A stretch of 15,932 nt of DNA from an uncultured Bacilli bacterium (GCA_944358755.1 CALVRY010000016.1:1-15932); one strand, 5' to 3'. Positions 1 to 5,264 are shown, numbered from the stretch's first letter. Made by a program: numbers and translations. The notes: generated by a model from the letters alone, not told the origin.

Positions 1-159
1 AAAAAAGAAGAGCCATCTTATGTTTTGCTTTCTCTAGGTAAAAGCATGAAAGAAGCGTTTAATTCAATAAGATTATCTTTATCAAAAAATACAACACTAG
101 AGGAGTGCGAGAAATTTATTGAAATATTTAAAGAAATTTTATTAACAGTCAGAGGTTAA
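1..159 (+). CDS. Cysteine desulfurase (NifS/IscS-like), C-terminal end only
   Basis: The gene is truncated by the window start; 52 codons remain, ending in TAA. The visible residues read as the small C-terminal domain of a class V aminotransferase-fold cysteine desulfurase: a segment SYVLLSLGKSMKEAFNSIRL, then S-L-S-K-N-T-T-L-E-E-C and a final amphipathic helix, matching the family's 'IR+S ... T.EE...F' ending. The catalytic Cys and PLP Lys lie outside the window. The call rests partly on context: thiI follows after 3 nt, and in Bacillus a dedicated desulfurase (NifZ/YrvO-type) sits next to thiI and passes persulfide sulfur directly to it. A role as ThiI's sulfur donor is therefore likely. 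The exact paralog cannot be told from this fragment. Confidence 0.75.
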   Translation, partial: KKEEPSYVLLSLGKSMKEAFNSIRLSLSKNTTLEECEKFIEIFKEILLTVRG

Positions 160-162
160 AAT

Positions 163-1323
163 ATGGAATATAACACAATTATTGTTCGCTTTGGCGAAAT
201 GTCTACAAAGGGAAAAAATAAAAGAGACTTTATCAACTCTTTAGCGCGTTCAATAAGACATAACTTAAGAGAAAATGAAAATGATTATGAAATGATCGTT
301 CGCCATGATCATATTTACTTAAATTTAATTAATGAAATTCCAGATATTATCGATAAATTAAAAGATATTAGTGGAATGTATTCGTTTTCTCTTGCGTTAA
401 AAATTGACCAAGATTTAGATAATATTTTAGATGTTTCTTTGGATATTTTAAAAAAGGAAAAAGGTAACACTTTTAAGATTAGAGCAAGAAGAATCGATAA
501 ATCTTATCCATATATAAGTGATGAAATTAATCGAAAAGTTGCGACTGTTATCTTAAAAAATACAGATAAAAGAGTCGATGTTCATAATCCTGATGTATTA
601 CTTGATATTGAAATTAGAGAAGATGGTGCTTATCTTTTTACCGAAACCATTAAAGGTATTGGTGGCTATCCAAGCGGCACAATCGGTAAAAGTTTAGTTA
701 TGTTAAGTGGTGGGATTGATTCACCAGTTGCCGCTTATCTTTTACTTAAAAGAGGAGTTGATATAACTTGTATCCATTATGCTTCTCCACCTTATACAAA
801 TAGTGGAGTCATCGATAAATTAGAAGATATTTTACATAAATTAACAAAGTATCAAACTAAAATTAAATTATATATAATTCCTTTTACTAAGATACAAGAG
901 AAAATATATGAAGTTTCAAGTGAAGGCTATCCAATTACAATTATGAGAAGAATGATGTATAGAATCGCTGATAGACTAGCTAAAAAATTAAGAATTAATT
1001 GTTTAGCAAATGGTGAAAGTATTGGACAAGTCGCTTCTCAAACAATTGATTCATTAAATGTTATTAATGAAGTCACAAATATGCCTATTTTAAGACCATT
1101 ATGTACTTACGATAAAGTAGACATAATTAAAATAAGCGAAAAGATTGGTACATATGATATTTCCATTAGACCATATGAAGATTGCTGTACAATTTTCGCA
1201 CCAGTTCGTCCAAAAACCTCACCAAAGTTGGATGAATGTTACGAAATTGAAAAGAAATTTGACTTTGAAACTTTAATAGATGAAGCAATTAAAAATGCTG
1301 AATTAAAGATTATTAAAGATTGA
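163..1323 (+). CDS. thiI: tRNA 4-thiouridine synthetase ThiI (short form without rhodanese domain)
   Basis: 386 aa, close to the Bacillus ThiI length. It adenylates and thiolates U8 of tRNAs in the cytosol, with sulfur coming from a cysteine desulfurase. The N-terminal ferredoxin-like region and THUMP domain cover roughly residues 1-165. The PP-loop ATPase motif SGGIDSP is at about 182-188, followed by the family-typical HYASPPYTN. The C-terminal DCCTIFAPVRPKTSPK segment contains C341 and C342, the region of the catalytic cysteine. There is no C-terminal rhodanese domain, so sulfur probably comes straight from the upstream desulfurase, as in Bacillus. The ATG at 163 has AGAGG at 151-155, inside the end of the upstream gene, suggesting coupled translation. 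The stop is TGA, which argues for the standard code. ThiI can also serve thiazole synthesis, but no thiamine genes are visible here. Confidence 0.95.
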   Translation: MEYNTIIVRFGEMSTKGKNKRDFINSLARSIRHNLRENENDYEMIVRHDHIYLNLINEIPDIIDKLKDISGMYSFSLALKIDQDLDNILDVSLDILKKEKGNTFKIRARRIDKSYPYISDEINRKVATVILKNTDKRVDVHNPDVLLDIEIREDGAYLFTETIKGIGGYPSGTIGKSLVMLSGGIDSPVAAYLLLKRGVDITCIHYASPPYTNSGVIDKLEDILHKLTKYQTKIKLYIIPFTKIQEKIYEVSSEGYPITIMRRMMYRIADRLAKKLRINCLANGESIGQVASQTIDSLNVINEVTNMPILRPLCTYDKVDIIKISEKIGTYDISIRPYEDCCTIFAPVRPKTSPKLDECYEIEKKFDFETLIDEAIKNAELKIIKD

Positions 1324-1380
1324 AATTTAAAAAAGATATTTTGCATTGAATTTTGATTTATTGTTAAAAAATTTATTTTA

Positions 1381-1406
1381 GGCACAAAAAGCGCTGAAAA
1401 TGTGCC
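1381..1406. repeat. Inverted repeat GGCACA...TGTGCC downstream of thiI
   Basis: Arms of 6 bp (1381-1386 and 1401-1406) enclose a 14-nt A-rich loop that itself contains the palindrome AGCGCT. It lies 58 nt after the thiI stop. No T-tract follows on either strand, so it is a poor intrinsic terminator. It may help end the thiI transcript or protect its 3' end; this is only a guess. Confidence 0.35.
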
Positions 1407-1408
1407 AG

Positions 1409-1424
1409 AAAATTTGCAAATTTT
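1409..1424. repeat. 16-bp perfect palindrome at the infC promoter
   Basis: AAAATTTG followed directly by CAAATTTT is a perfect palindrome centred between 1416 and 1417. It ends 2 bp before the proposed -35 box of the infC operon. The position is suitable for an activator or repressor, but in DNA this AT-rich it may be chance or simply an UP-element-like A/T tract. Confidence 0.4.
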
Positions 1425-1426
1425 GC

Positions 1427-1455
1427 TTTACAAATTAAATTTAACTTATTAAAAT
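1427..1455 (+). promoter_or_regulatory. Promoter of the infC-rpmI-rplT operon
   Basis: The -35 box TTTACA (1427-1432) and -10 box TAAAAT (1450-1455) are each one base from the SigA consensus and 17 bp apart. This would start transcription near 1462, immediately before the structured leader, which supports the assignment. Confidence 0.65.
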
Positions 1456-1461
1456 ATTTGA

Positions 1462-1581
1462 GCACGTAGAAAGAGAGCGTCCGCTTCTCACCAGATTGAC
1501 TAGGTCGATTGGTTAAAGGCTATGATTAAATTTAATAAATTTGATTATTGACGGACGCATATTGTGCGCCCGTTTTATTTT
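1462..1581 (+). promoter_or_regulatory. L20-type attenuator leader of the infC operon
   Basis: A structured 5' leader lies between the promoter and infC. GCGTCCG (1477-1483) is exactly complementary to CGGACGC (1552-1558), forming a long-range stem. Inside it, 1491-1512 folds as a hairpin (CC, bulged A, GATTGAC, loop TAG, GTCGATTGG), preceded by CTTCTCA. The 1552-1559 arm is also the 5' arm of the intrinsic terminator at 1552-1581, so the long-range stem and the terminator exclude each other. Firmicute infC-rpmI-rplT operons are known to be autoregulated by ribosomal protein L20 through transcription attenuation at such a leader, which mimics the L20 site on 23S rRNA. Which conformer L20 stabilises here is inference. 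Confidence 0.75.
1552..1581 (+). terminator. Leader (attenuator) terminator upstream of infC
   Basis: The stem CGGACGCA (1552-1559) pairs with TGCGCCCG (1565-1572) with one A-C mismatch and a 5-nt loop. The T-rich tail TTTTATTTT runs over 1573-1581. It lies upstream of the infC ribosome binding site, so it acts on readthrough into the operon, not on the end of a gene. Confidence 0.75.
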
Positions 1582-1594
1582 AGTTTCTATTTTG

Positions 1595-1608
1595 GGAGGG
1601 AAAGAATT
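1595..1608 (+). promoter_or_regulatory. infC ribosome binding site and non-canonical start codon
   Basis: GGAGG at 1595-1599 is followed 6 nt later by in-frame ATT (1606-1608), and 9 nt later by ATA (1609-1611). No ATG, GTG or TTG in this frame lies downstream of the SD and before the conserved LVNEKIRFPEVLVIG segment. AUU-type starts are a hallmark of infC in many bacteria and allow IF3 to repress its own translation. Confidence 0.75.
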
Positions 1609-2172
1609 ATAGCAAACTTCAATGAACGTCCAAACTTTGGACAAAATAAGAGAGATCGTTATAACGGCGATCTTGTAAATGAAAAAATCAGATTTCCAGA
1701 AGTTCTTGTAATTGGTCCTGATGGCACTAGTTACGGTAAAATGTCACGTTTCGAAGCGTATAAAAAAGCGGAAAGTATGGATTTAGACCTACTTTGTGTT
1801 GCTCCACAAGCAAATCCACCAGTTTGTAAAATCCTTAATTATGGGAAATACAAATTTGAGGCACAAAAGAAAGCTAAAGAAGCCAAAAAGAATCAAAAAA
1901 TTATCGAACTCAAGGAAATTCAACTTACTCCACAAATAGGACTTCATGATCTTGAAACTAAGGTCAAAGCTGCTATTAAATTTCTTGAAGATGGAAACAA
2001 AGTAAAGGTTGGTGTTCGTTTCAAAGGAAGACAAATGTCTCATACCGAAATTGGTGATGAAACGATGAACAAGTTCCTTGAATACGTGAAAGACTATTCT
2101 AATGTAGAGAAAAAACCTACATTAGATGGTAGATGGCTCACTTGTGTTCTTACAAGTAAACCAAAGAAATAA
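1606..2172 (+). CDS. infC: Translation initiation factor IF-3, starting at ATT
   Basis: 188 aa if started at ATT 1606 (187 from ATA 1609). IF3 binds the 30S subunit, prevents premature 50S joining and checks start codon and initiator tRNA. After a variable basic N-terminal tail, the IF3-N domain begins at LVNEKIRFPEVLVIGPDG. A lysine-rich linker (KAKEAKKNQK) leads to the IF3-C domain with IELKEIQLTPQIGLHDLETK and VRFKGRQMSHTEIG, all family signatures. A GTG at 1564 also opens the frame, but it lies within the attenuator terminator and upstream of the SD, so I rejected it. The gene is first in the operon with rpmI and rplT. Expression is probably set both by L20 attenuation in the leader and by IF3 discrimination at its own rare start codon. 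Confidence 0.93.
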   Translation: MIANFNERPNFGQNKRDRYNGDLVNEKIRFPEVLVIGPDGTSYGKMSRFEAYKKAESMDLDLLCVAPQANPPVCKILNYGKYKFEAQKKAKEAKKNQKIIELKEIQLTPQIGLHDLETKVKAAIKFLEDGNKVKVGVRFKGRQMSHTEIGDETMNKFLEYVKDYSNVEKKPTLDGRWLTCVLTSKPKK

Positions 2173-2199
2173 TTTAGTTTATAAAAGGAGAGAATATAT

Positions 2200-2394
2200 A
2201 TGCCAAAAATGAAAAGTAAAAAAGCTTTAACTAAAAGAGTTAAAGTCACTGGAAGCGGAAAAGTCAGAAGACATCACGCTTATGTCAGCCATTTAGCACC
2301 TCATAAAACACACAAACAAAAAAGACATCTTAGAAAAGAAACATCTGTCTCAAGTGCAGATATGAAGAGAATTAAATATCTCATTCAACAATAG
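2200..2394 (+). CDS. rpmI: 50S ribosomal protein L35 (bL35)
   Basis: 64 aa, the usual bL35 size. The protein is very basic and begins MPKMKSKKALTKRVKVTGSGKVRR, the family signature. It continues with a His/Lys-rich stretch (HLAPHKTHKQKRHLRK), and the whole protein is expected to be an rRNA-binding component of the large subunit. AAGGAG at 2185-2190 supports the ATG at 2200. It is the middle gene of infC-rpmI-rplT, 27 nt after infC. It ends in three consecutive in-frame TAG codons (2392-2400), which overlap the SD of rplT; this would stop any readthrough and leaves the SD just 3' of the terminating ribosome. Confidence 0.97.
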   Translation: MPKMKSKKALTKRVKVTGSGKVRRHHAYVSHLAPHKTHKQKRHLRKETSVSSADMKRIKYLIQQ

Positions 2395-2412
2395 TAGTAG
2401 GAGGTAATAGTC

Positions 2413-2763
2413 ATGAGAGTAAAAGGTGGTAAAGTTACCCATTTAAGAAGAAAAAAGATTTTAAAACAAGCTAAAGGCTACTTTGGTAGCAAACATCTTC
2501 TTTTCAAAACAGCTAAAGAGCAAGTAATGCGTTCAAAAAGATACGCTTACATTGATAGAAGAAGCATTAAGAGAGATTTTAGAAAACTTTGGATTAAAAG
2601 AATCAATGCTGCTTGCAGATTAAATGATATCTCCTATTCAAAATTTATGCACGGATTAAAACTTGCTAAAATTGATCTTAACAGAAAAATGTTAAGTGAA
2701 ATTGCAATCCACGATCCAAAAGGATTTAGCGAACTCGTCACACTTGCAAAAAACGCTAAATAA
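2413..2763 (+). CDS. rplT: 50S ribosomal protein L20 (bL20)
   Basis: 116 aa, the standard bL20 length. L20 is needed for early 50S assembly on 23S rRNA. In Firmicutes it also represses its own operon by binding the leader upstream of infC. Signatures are the N-terminal MRVKGG...HLRRKKILKQAKGYFGSK, the central RSKRYAYIDRRSIKRDFRKLWIKRINAACR, and the C-terminal globular part LAKIDLNRKMLSEIAIHDPKGFSELV. AGGAGG at 2399-2404 lies 8 nt before ATG 2413. This is the last gene of the operon; the strong bidirectional terminator begins 18 nt after the stop. Confidence 0.97.
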   Translation: MRVKGGKVTHLRRKKILKQAKGYFGSKHLLFKTAKEQVMRSKRYAYIDRRSIKRDFRKLWIKRINAACRLNDISYSKFMHGLKLAKIDLNRKMLSEIAIHDPKGFSELVTLAKNAK

Positions 2764-2781
2764 GCTAAATAAAATGACATC

Positions 2782-2811
2782 AAAAAACTCGAGGAATCCC
2801 TCGAGTTTTTT
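2782..2811. terminator. Bidirectional intrinsic terminator between rplT and the convergent membrane gene
   Basis: CTCGAGG (2788-2794) and CCTCGAG (2799-2805) form a perfect 7-bp stem with a 4-nt loop. Six A (2782-2787) precede it and six T (2806-2811) follow, so there is a U-tract on both strands. It closes the infC operon on the plus strand and the gene at 2834-3268 on the minus strand. Confidence 0.92.
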
Positions 2812-2833
2812 AGTGCTTTAATATCGAATATTT

Positions 2834-3268
2834 TTAGTCTTTATCTTGAATAAAAAGTGGAGCAAAACTTGAAATTATACCTACAATGGTAAGTAACATT
2901 ACAAAAGTGATAGAAACAGTTGGGTTATAGCTTTCGTTAACATATTTTGCGCACATTGCACAAATCGCAAAAGCTAAAGCGAGTACCCATAGCACTAAGT
3001 TAGTTATTGCTAGTGGTTTTTCACTTACTTTTTCAACAAAGAACGCCAAAAGATTTAAAGCAAGTAAAATTGCACAAATTGTGACTAAAATAATGTTGAA
3101 TGATTCAATAATTACATTACCGCCAAATCCAAAATCGTATCCTGAATAAAAATCACCTTTTGTGATAAAACCAGTGTAACGATAGCAGGCAGTACCAAGG
3201 AAGGCAAAAATTATTACAGAGATTATTATGGAAGAAAGAGCGATAAGTCTTTTCTTTGAAATAAACAT
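2834..3268 (-). CDS. Small four-helix membrane protein of unknown function
   Basis: 144 aa; I do not recognise the family. Hydrophobicity by eye gives four membrane segments at about residues 8-28, 53-77, 86-108 and 118-139. A short Lys/Arg start (ISKKR) suggests a cytoplasmic N-terminus. The loop between helices 1 and 2 (about 29-52) is rich in Gly, Tyr and Phe and should face outside. The C-terminus is short and charged (QDKD). Two cysteines (C103, C106) sit in the third helix. The ATG at 3268 has a good SD (AAGGAGA, plus-strand 3275-3281) 6 nt upstream. It stands alone, convergent to the ribosomal operon and divergent from the HAD gene. Its proposed -10 box lies in a 20-bp palindrome, so regulated expression is likely, but nothing reveals the signal. 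It could be a stress or membrane-homeostasis protein; that is a guess. Confidence 0.8.
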   Translation of the reverse strand: MFISKKRLIALSSIIISVIIFAFLGTACYRYTGFITKGDFYSGYDFGFGGNVIIESFNIILVTICAILLALNLLAFFVEKVSEKPLAITNLVLWVLALAFAICAMCAKYVNESYNPTVSITFVMLLTIVGIISSFAPLFIQDKD

Positions 3269-3283
3269 AAAAAATCTCCTTTA

Positions 3284-3303
3284 AATACAATAATTATTGT
3301 ATT
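3284..3303. promoter_or_regulatory. 20-bp perfect palindrome, putative operator
   Basis: AATACAATAA (3284-3293) is followed directly by its exact reverse complement. The symmetry continues two more pairs (3281-3282 with 3305-3306) after one mismatched pair. It overlaps the proposed -10 box of the minus-strand membrane gene and ends just upstream of that gene's SD. This is the placement of a repressor site. It does not match a regulator consensus I can name with confidence. Confidence 0.55.
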
Positions 3304-3323
3304 CAAGTTAAAGAAATTTACAA
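3296..3323 (-). promoter_or_regulatory. Probable promoter of the minus-strand membrane protein gene
   Basis: Read on the minus strand, TTGTAA (3318-3323) and TACAAT (3296-3301) are separated by 16 bp. The -10 box is one base from consensus; the -35 is only fair (4 of 6). The predicted start near 3289 leaves a short leader containing the SD. The -10 is embedded in the palindrome at 3284-3303. Confidence 0.5.
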
Positions 3324-3427
3324 GATAGTTTATTAAAATTGGACTTTTTTATGATCTAGTTTATGACTAATAATTCGATAAATTGCCAAAATTTAAAAAT
3401 TTTATAGAGCCTTAACGATTGAATATT

Positions 3428-3433
3428 TATAAT
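3428..3433 (+). promoter_or_regulatory. Perfect -10 box for the HAD phosphatase gene
   Basis: TATAAT at 3428-3433 matches the SigA -10 consensus exactly and points at the downstream gene. No good -35 is found 16-18 bp upstream, so the promoter is incomplete by eye. Transcription from it would start near 3440, giving a leader of only about 15 nt before ATG 3455. Confidence 0.4.
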
Positions 3434-3454
3434 TATTGAGTGAGTAAGAAATTT

Positions 3455-4114
3455 ATGAAAAAAGCAGTTATTTTTGATTTTGATGGAACGCTTTGCTTAT
3501 CGTTTCCGTTAGTAGTTAGTAAAATGGTTGAGGCAATTGAAGAATTTAGAAATGTGCCTTTAACAGAAGAAGAGCAAAGAAGCATTATGGGTCCAACTGA
3601 AGAAGGAATAATTAATAAAATTATTTCTGATAAAGGTGATGCAAAAAAATGTTTTTATCGTTATCTTGAAAAATATTATGAATTTCACGATGAAATGTTA
3701 AAAGATTTTATTCCAGGAATTAGAAAAATTTTAGAAGAGTTGAATAATAAAAATATCCCTGTTTATCTTTTAACTGGTCGTTCAAAAGAAACAACAATGA
3801 TCTCTTTAGTGAAACTTGATGCTTTCAAATATTTTAAATGTGTATACACAGGTGGATTAGAAGGCGCCGTTAAAACCCAACGTTTAAAAGAAATTTGCGA
3901 AAATCACAATCTTAAACCTGAAGATTTAATTTATGTTGGGGACACTATTAGTGATGTTGAACAATGTAAAGCTGTTGGTGTTGATATTATTAGTGTGACT
4001 TATAACGATCCATCAATTAGTAGTGAACTTGAAAAAATAAATCCAAATAGAGTATGCAAAGACGTCAAAGAGTTAAGCGATAAGATTAATGAATTTTTAA
4101 ATGAAAAAAAGTAA
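3455..4114 (+). CDS. HAD-family phosphatase (phosphoglycolate phosphatase / PpaX-like)
   Basis: 219 aa from ATG 3455. A GTG at 3440 would add five residues but has no SD and leaves the canonical N-terminus M-K-K-A-V-I-F-D-F-D-G-T less natural. All HAD motifs are present: D8 and D10 in DFDGT (motif I, nucleophile and acid), LTGR at about 106-109 (motif II, T107), K140 (motif III) and GDTISD at 162-167 (motif IV, Mg2+ ligands). The region between motifs I and II (about 15-85) is a helical C1 cap, as in Gph/PpaX/beta-phosphoglucomutase relatives. Likely substrates are small phosphate esters or pyrophosphate; sequence alone does not say which. The SD is weak. The gene overlaps the next by 14 nt. 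Confidence 0.85.
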   Translation: MKKAVIFDFDGTLCLSFPLVVSKMVEAIEEFRNVPLTEEEQRSIMGPTEEGIINKIISDKGDAKKCFYRYLEKYYEFHDEMLKDFIPGIRKILEELNNKNIPVYLLTGRSKETTMISLVKLDAFKYFKCVYTGGLEGAVKTQRLKEICENHNLKPEDLIYVGDTISDVEQCKAVGVDIISVTYNDPSISSELEKINPNRVCKDVKELSDKINEFLNEKK

Positions 4115-4871
4115 AAATTTAACATATAGCTTGGTACTAGCTCTTACTTTAGGTTTTATTGGTGGCATATTAGAAACTTACTCTTTATTTAATCGCGGCT
4201 ATTTTGCTTTAATGCAAACTGGAAATTTAATTAGCATTTTTACAAATTTGATTAAACTCGATTGGAATAGTTTAGGAATTTCTTTAATTGCAGTATTTTC
4301 ATTTATAATTGGTTTAATTATTGCGAATTTAATCGAATATTTTTGCATTAAACGACAAAAGGATTATCATCCTATAGAACTTTTTATAAGCGCCATTTTA
4401 CTTTCGTTTATTATTTTTGTACCTGTGGAATTCAATGAAGTTGGCACAATTTTAGAAGCAAAAGATTTCAGTTTTTCTAATGTTTTTAGTAATGTTCTTC
4501 TTTCTTTAATTGGAGCTTTCTTGCTTGAAAGTTTTAGAAAGATGAATTCGATTAATTTTACTTCGACTATGATGACAGCTAATCTTCAAAGAATGGTACA
4601 TTCTTTAGTTAACGCTGAAGAAAATCACGATAAAAAAGAACTTGTTAATGGTATTGATTATTTGTTTTTGATTCTGACTTTCTCATCAGGTGTATGTGCG
4701 AGTTTTTCATATTATTATTTTTTGAATCCTGTTTTTAAAAACGAATCAAACTATCTATTTTCAATATTGCCCAATTTAATTTTAGTGATTCCAATAATAC
4801 TTATTTTTTTTTTTTTGTTTATTTATTTATTTGATTTAAGAAGAAAAAATAAAGCAATATTTTCTGAATAA
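4101..4871 (+). CDS. DUF1275 / YoaK-type membrane protein
   Basis: 256 aa. The N-terminal stretch GFIGGILETYSLFNRGYFAL, followed by M-Q-T-G-N-L, fits the DUF1275 pattern (GG..D......G.F...TGN). A second copy-like element, FTSTMMTANLQRM (about 151-163), matches the family's internal 'TTMMTGN' motif. Six hydrophobic segments are visible at about 8-26, 59-82, 92-111, 125-143, 184-206 and 219-245. Function is not established for the family; a transport role has been suggested. The ATG lies 14 nt inside the end of the HAD gene, in another frame, with no clear SD, so translation is probably coupled. A run of 13 T (4804-4816) in the codons of the last membrane helix is a potential slippage site affecting only the C-terminal tail. 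Confidence 0.8.
   Translation: MKKSKNLTYSLVLALTLGFIGGILETYSLFNRGYFALMQTGNLISIFTNLIKLDWNSLGISLIAVFSFIIGLIIANLIEYFCIKRQKDYHPIELFISAILLSFIIFVPVEFNEVGTILEAKDFSFSNVFSNVLLSLIGAFLLESFRKMNSINFTSTMMTANLQRMVHSLVNAEENHDKKELVNGIDYLFLILTFSSGVCASFSYYYFLNPVFKNESNYLFSILPNLILVIPIILIFFFLFIYLFDLRRKNKAIFSE
4804..4816 (+). repeat. Homopolymer run of 13 T within the DUF1275 gene
   Basis: Thirteen consecutive T encode part of I-F-F-F-L in the last membrane helix. It is the longest homopolymer I noticed inside a coding region of the window. Indels here by replication slippage or sequencing error would shift the frame for the last roughly 20 residues. Confidence 0.85.
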
Positions 4872-4894
4872 ACTAAAAATAACTTAGATTTGCT

Positions 4895-4915
4895 GGGTTT
4901 TTCTCAGAAAAACCC
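4895..4915 (+). terminator. Hairpin after the DUF1275 gene, possible weak terminator
   Basis: GGGTTTTTC (4895-4903) pairs perfectly with GAAAAACCC (4907-4915) across a 3-nt loop, 23 nt after the stop. It is followed by CTATAAAAACTCTTT rather than a T-tract. It may therefore be a processing or stability element instead of an efficient intrinsic terminator. Confidence 0.45.
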
Positions 4916-4951
4916 CTATAAAAACTCTTTAAAATTTCTTTAAATTTGTTA

Positions 4952-4980
4952 TTTACATTTAGATTTGGTTTTGAGATAAT
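4952..4980 (+). promoter_or_regulatory. Promoter of the tRNA-Arg gene
   Basis: TTTACA (4952-4957) and GATAAT (4975-4980) are each one base from the SigA consensus with an ideal 17-bp spacer. The expected start near 4987 gives a 5' leader of about ten nucleotides for RNase P to remove. Confidence 0.75.
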
Positions 4981-4996
4981 ATTAGGGCACAAGTTT

Positions 4997-5073
4997 GGCC
5001 TTGTAGCTCAGTTGGATAGAGCAACAGCCTTCTAAGCTGTGGGTCAGGCGTTCGAGTCGCCTCAAGGTCACCA
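4997..5073 (+). tRNA. tRNA-Arg (anticodon UCU)
   Basis: A complete 77-nt cloverleaf with genomically encoded CCA. The acceptor stem is GGCCTTG/CAAGGTC (one G-U pair), with discriminator A and CCA at 5071-5073. The D stem is GCTC/GAGC with an AGTTGGATA loop. The anticodon stem is ACAGC/GCTGT with loop CTTCTAA, giving anticodon TCT at 5031-5033. The variable loop is GGGTC, and the T stem AGGCG/CGCCT carries loop TTCGAGT. It reads AGA (and AGG), the dominant arginine codons in this AT-rich genome. It is a single tRNA transcription unit with its own promoter and terminator, about 4.2 kb upstream of argS on the same strand. Confidence 0.97.
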
Positions 5074-5084
5074 ACTACCAAACT

Positions 5085-5114
5085 AAGGCTGTTGCTCAAT
5101 CAAACTGAGCGACA
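5085..5114 (+). repeat. Inverted copy of the tRNA-Arg D-arm and 5' anticodon arm
   Basis: Positions 5085-5114 match the reverse complement of tRNA positions 5002-5031 at 27 of 30 bases by my alignment; the mismatches are at 5098, 5102 and 5111. The first 13 bases are an uninterrupted match. It starts 12 nt after the CCA end and supplies both arms of the terminator hairpin. In the primary transcript this trailer could pair with the tRNA's own D and anticodon arms. Confidence 0.85.
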
Positions 5115-5122
5115 TTTTTTTT
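5091..5122 (+). terminator. Intrinsic terminator of the tRNA-Arg gene
   Basis: GTTGCTCA (5091-5098) pairs with TGAGCGAC (5106-5113), including one G-U, across a 7-nt loop. Eight T (5115-5122) follow. The stem corresponds to the complement of the tRNA D-arm, which is itself a hairpin. Confidence 0.85.
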
Positions 5123-5147
5123 ATAAACTTTTGAAAATATAAAAAAC

Positions 5148-5175
5148 TTGCATACAAAATCTCAAGAAATATAAT
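5148..5175 (+). promoter_or_regulatory. Probable promoter of the long helicase-argS-purBA-glyA operon
   Basis: TTGCAT (5148-5153) and a perfect TATAAT (5170-5175) are 16 bp apart. Transcription would begin near 5182, leaving a leader of about 83 nt before the first gene. It is the only convincing promoter I see before the string of six tightly packed genes; internal promoters cannot be excluded. Confidence 0.65.
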
Positions 5176-5184
5176 TTGCTGCGC

Positions 5185-5217
5185 CTACTAAATGATAGCC
5201 AATAATTTAAATAGTAG
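5185..5217 (+). promoter_or_regulatory. Leader hairpin upstream of the unknown gene
   Basis: CTACTA (5185-5190) pairs with TAGTAG (5212-5217) at the very start of the predicted transcript, with AT pairs possible further in. No T-tract follows, so it is not a terminator. It may stabilise the 5' end. I do not recognise a riboswitch class. Confidence 0.35.
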
Positions 5218-5264
5218 TGGTTGTTCAAAAATTGATTTTTTATTAAAATAATGTGTTAGGTTTT

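Noticed and set aside
1321..1442. Reading through the thiI TGA as tryptophan (genetic code 4)
   Set aside because: ThiI already has full family length at the TGA, and all other tryptophans in the window use TGG with no in-frame TGA, so standard stop usage is simpler.
1564..1605. GTG at 1564 as the start of infC
   Set aside because: It lies in the loop and arm of the attenuator terminator and upstream of the only good SD (1595-1599). The added residues (RPFYFSFYFGRER) do not resemble an IF3 N-terminus.
1789..2043. Minus-strand ORF of 84 codons inside infC
   Set aside because: It is fully antisense to the conserved IF3 domain, with no SD or promoter of its own; a shadow of the real gene.
3180..3200. 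Possible lipobox (G-T-A-C at C27) in the 144-aa membrane protein
   Set aside because: Position -3 is Gly rather than Leu or a similar residue, and three further membrane helices follow, so a polytopic membrane protein is the better reading.
5074..5122. The tRNA-like inverted segment as an integration (att) site of a mobile element
   Set aside because: Integration at tRNA genes leaves direct repeats of the tRNA 3' end. This is an inverted copy of the 5' half, and no integrase or foreign genes are nearby.
5182..5264. Riboswitch or T-box leader before the long operon
   Set aside because: The leader is only about 80 nt, has no terminator, no T-box consensus and no recognisable aptamer core; one modest hairpin is all that is visible.
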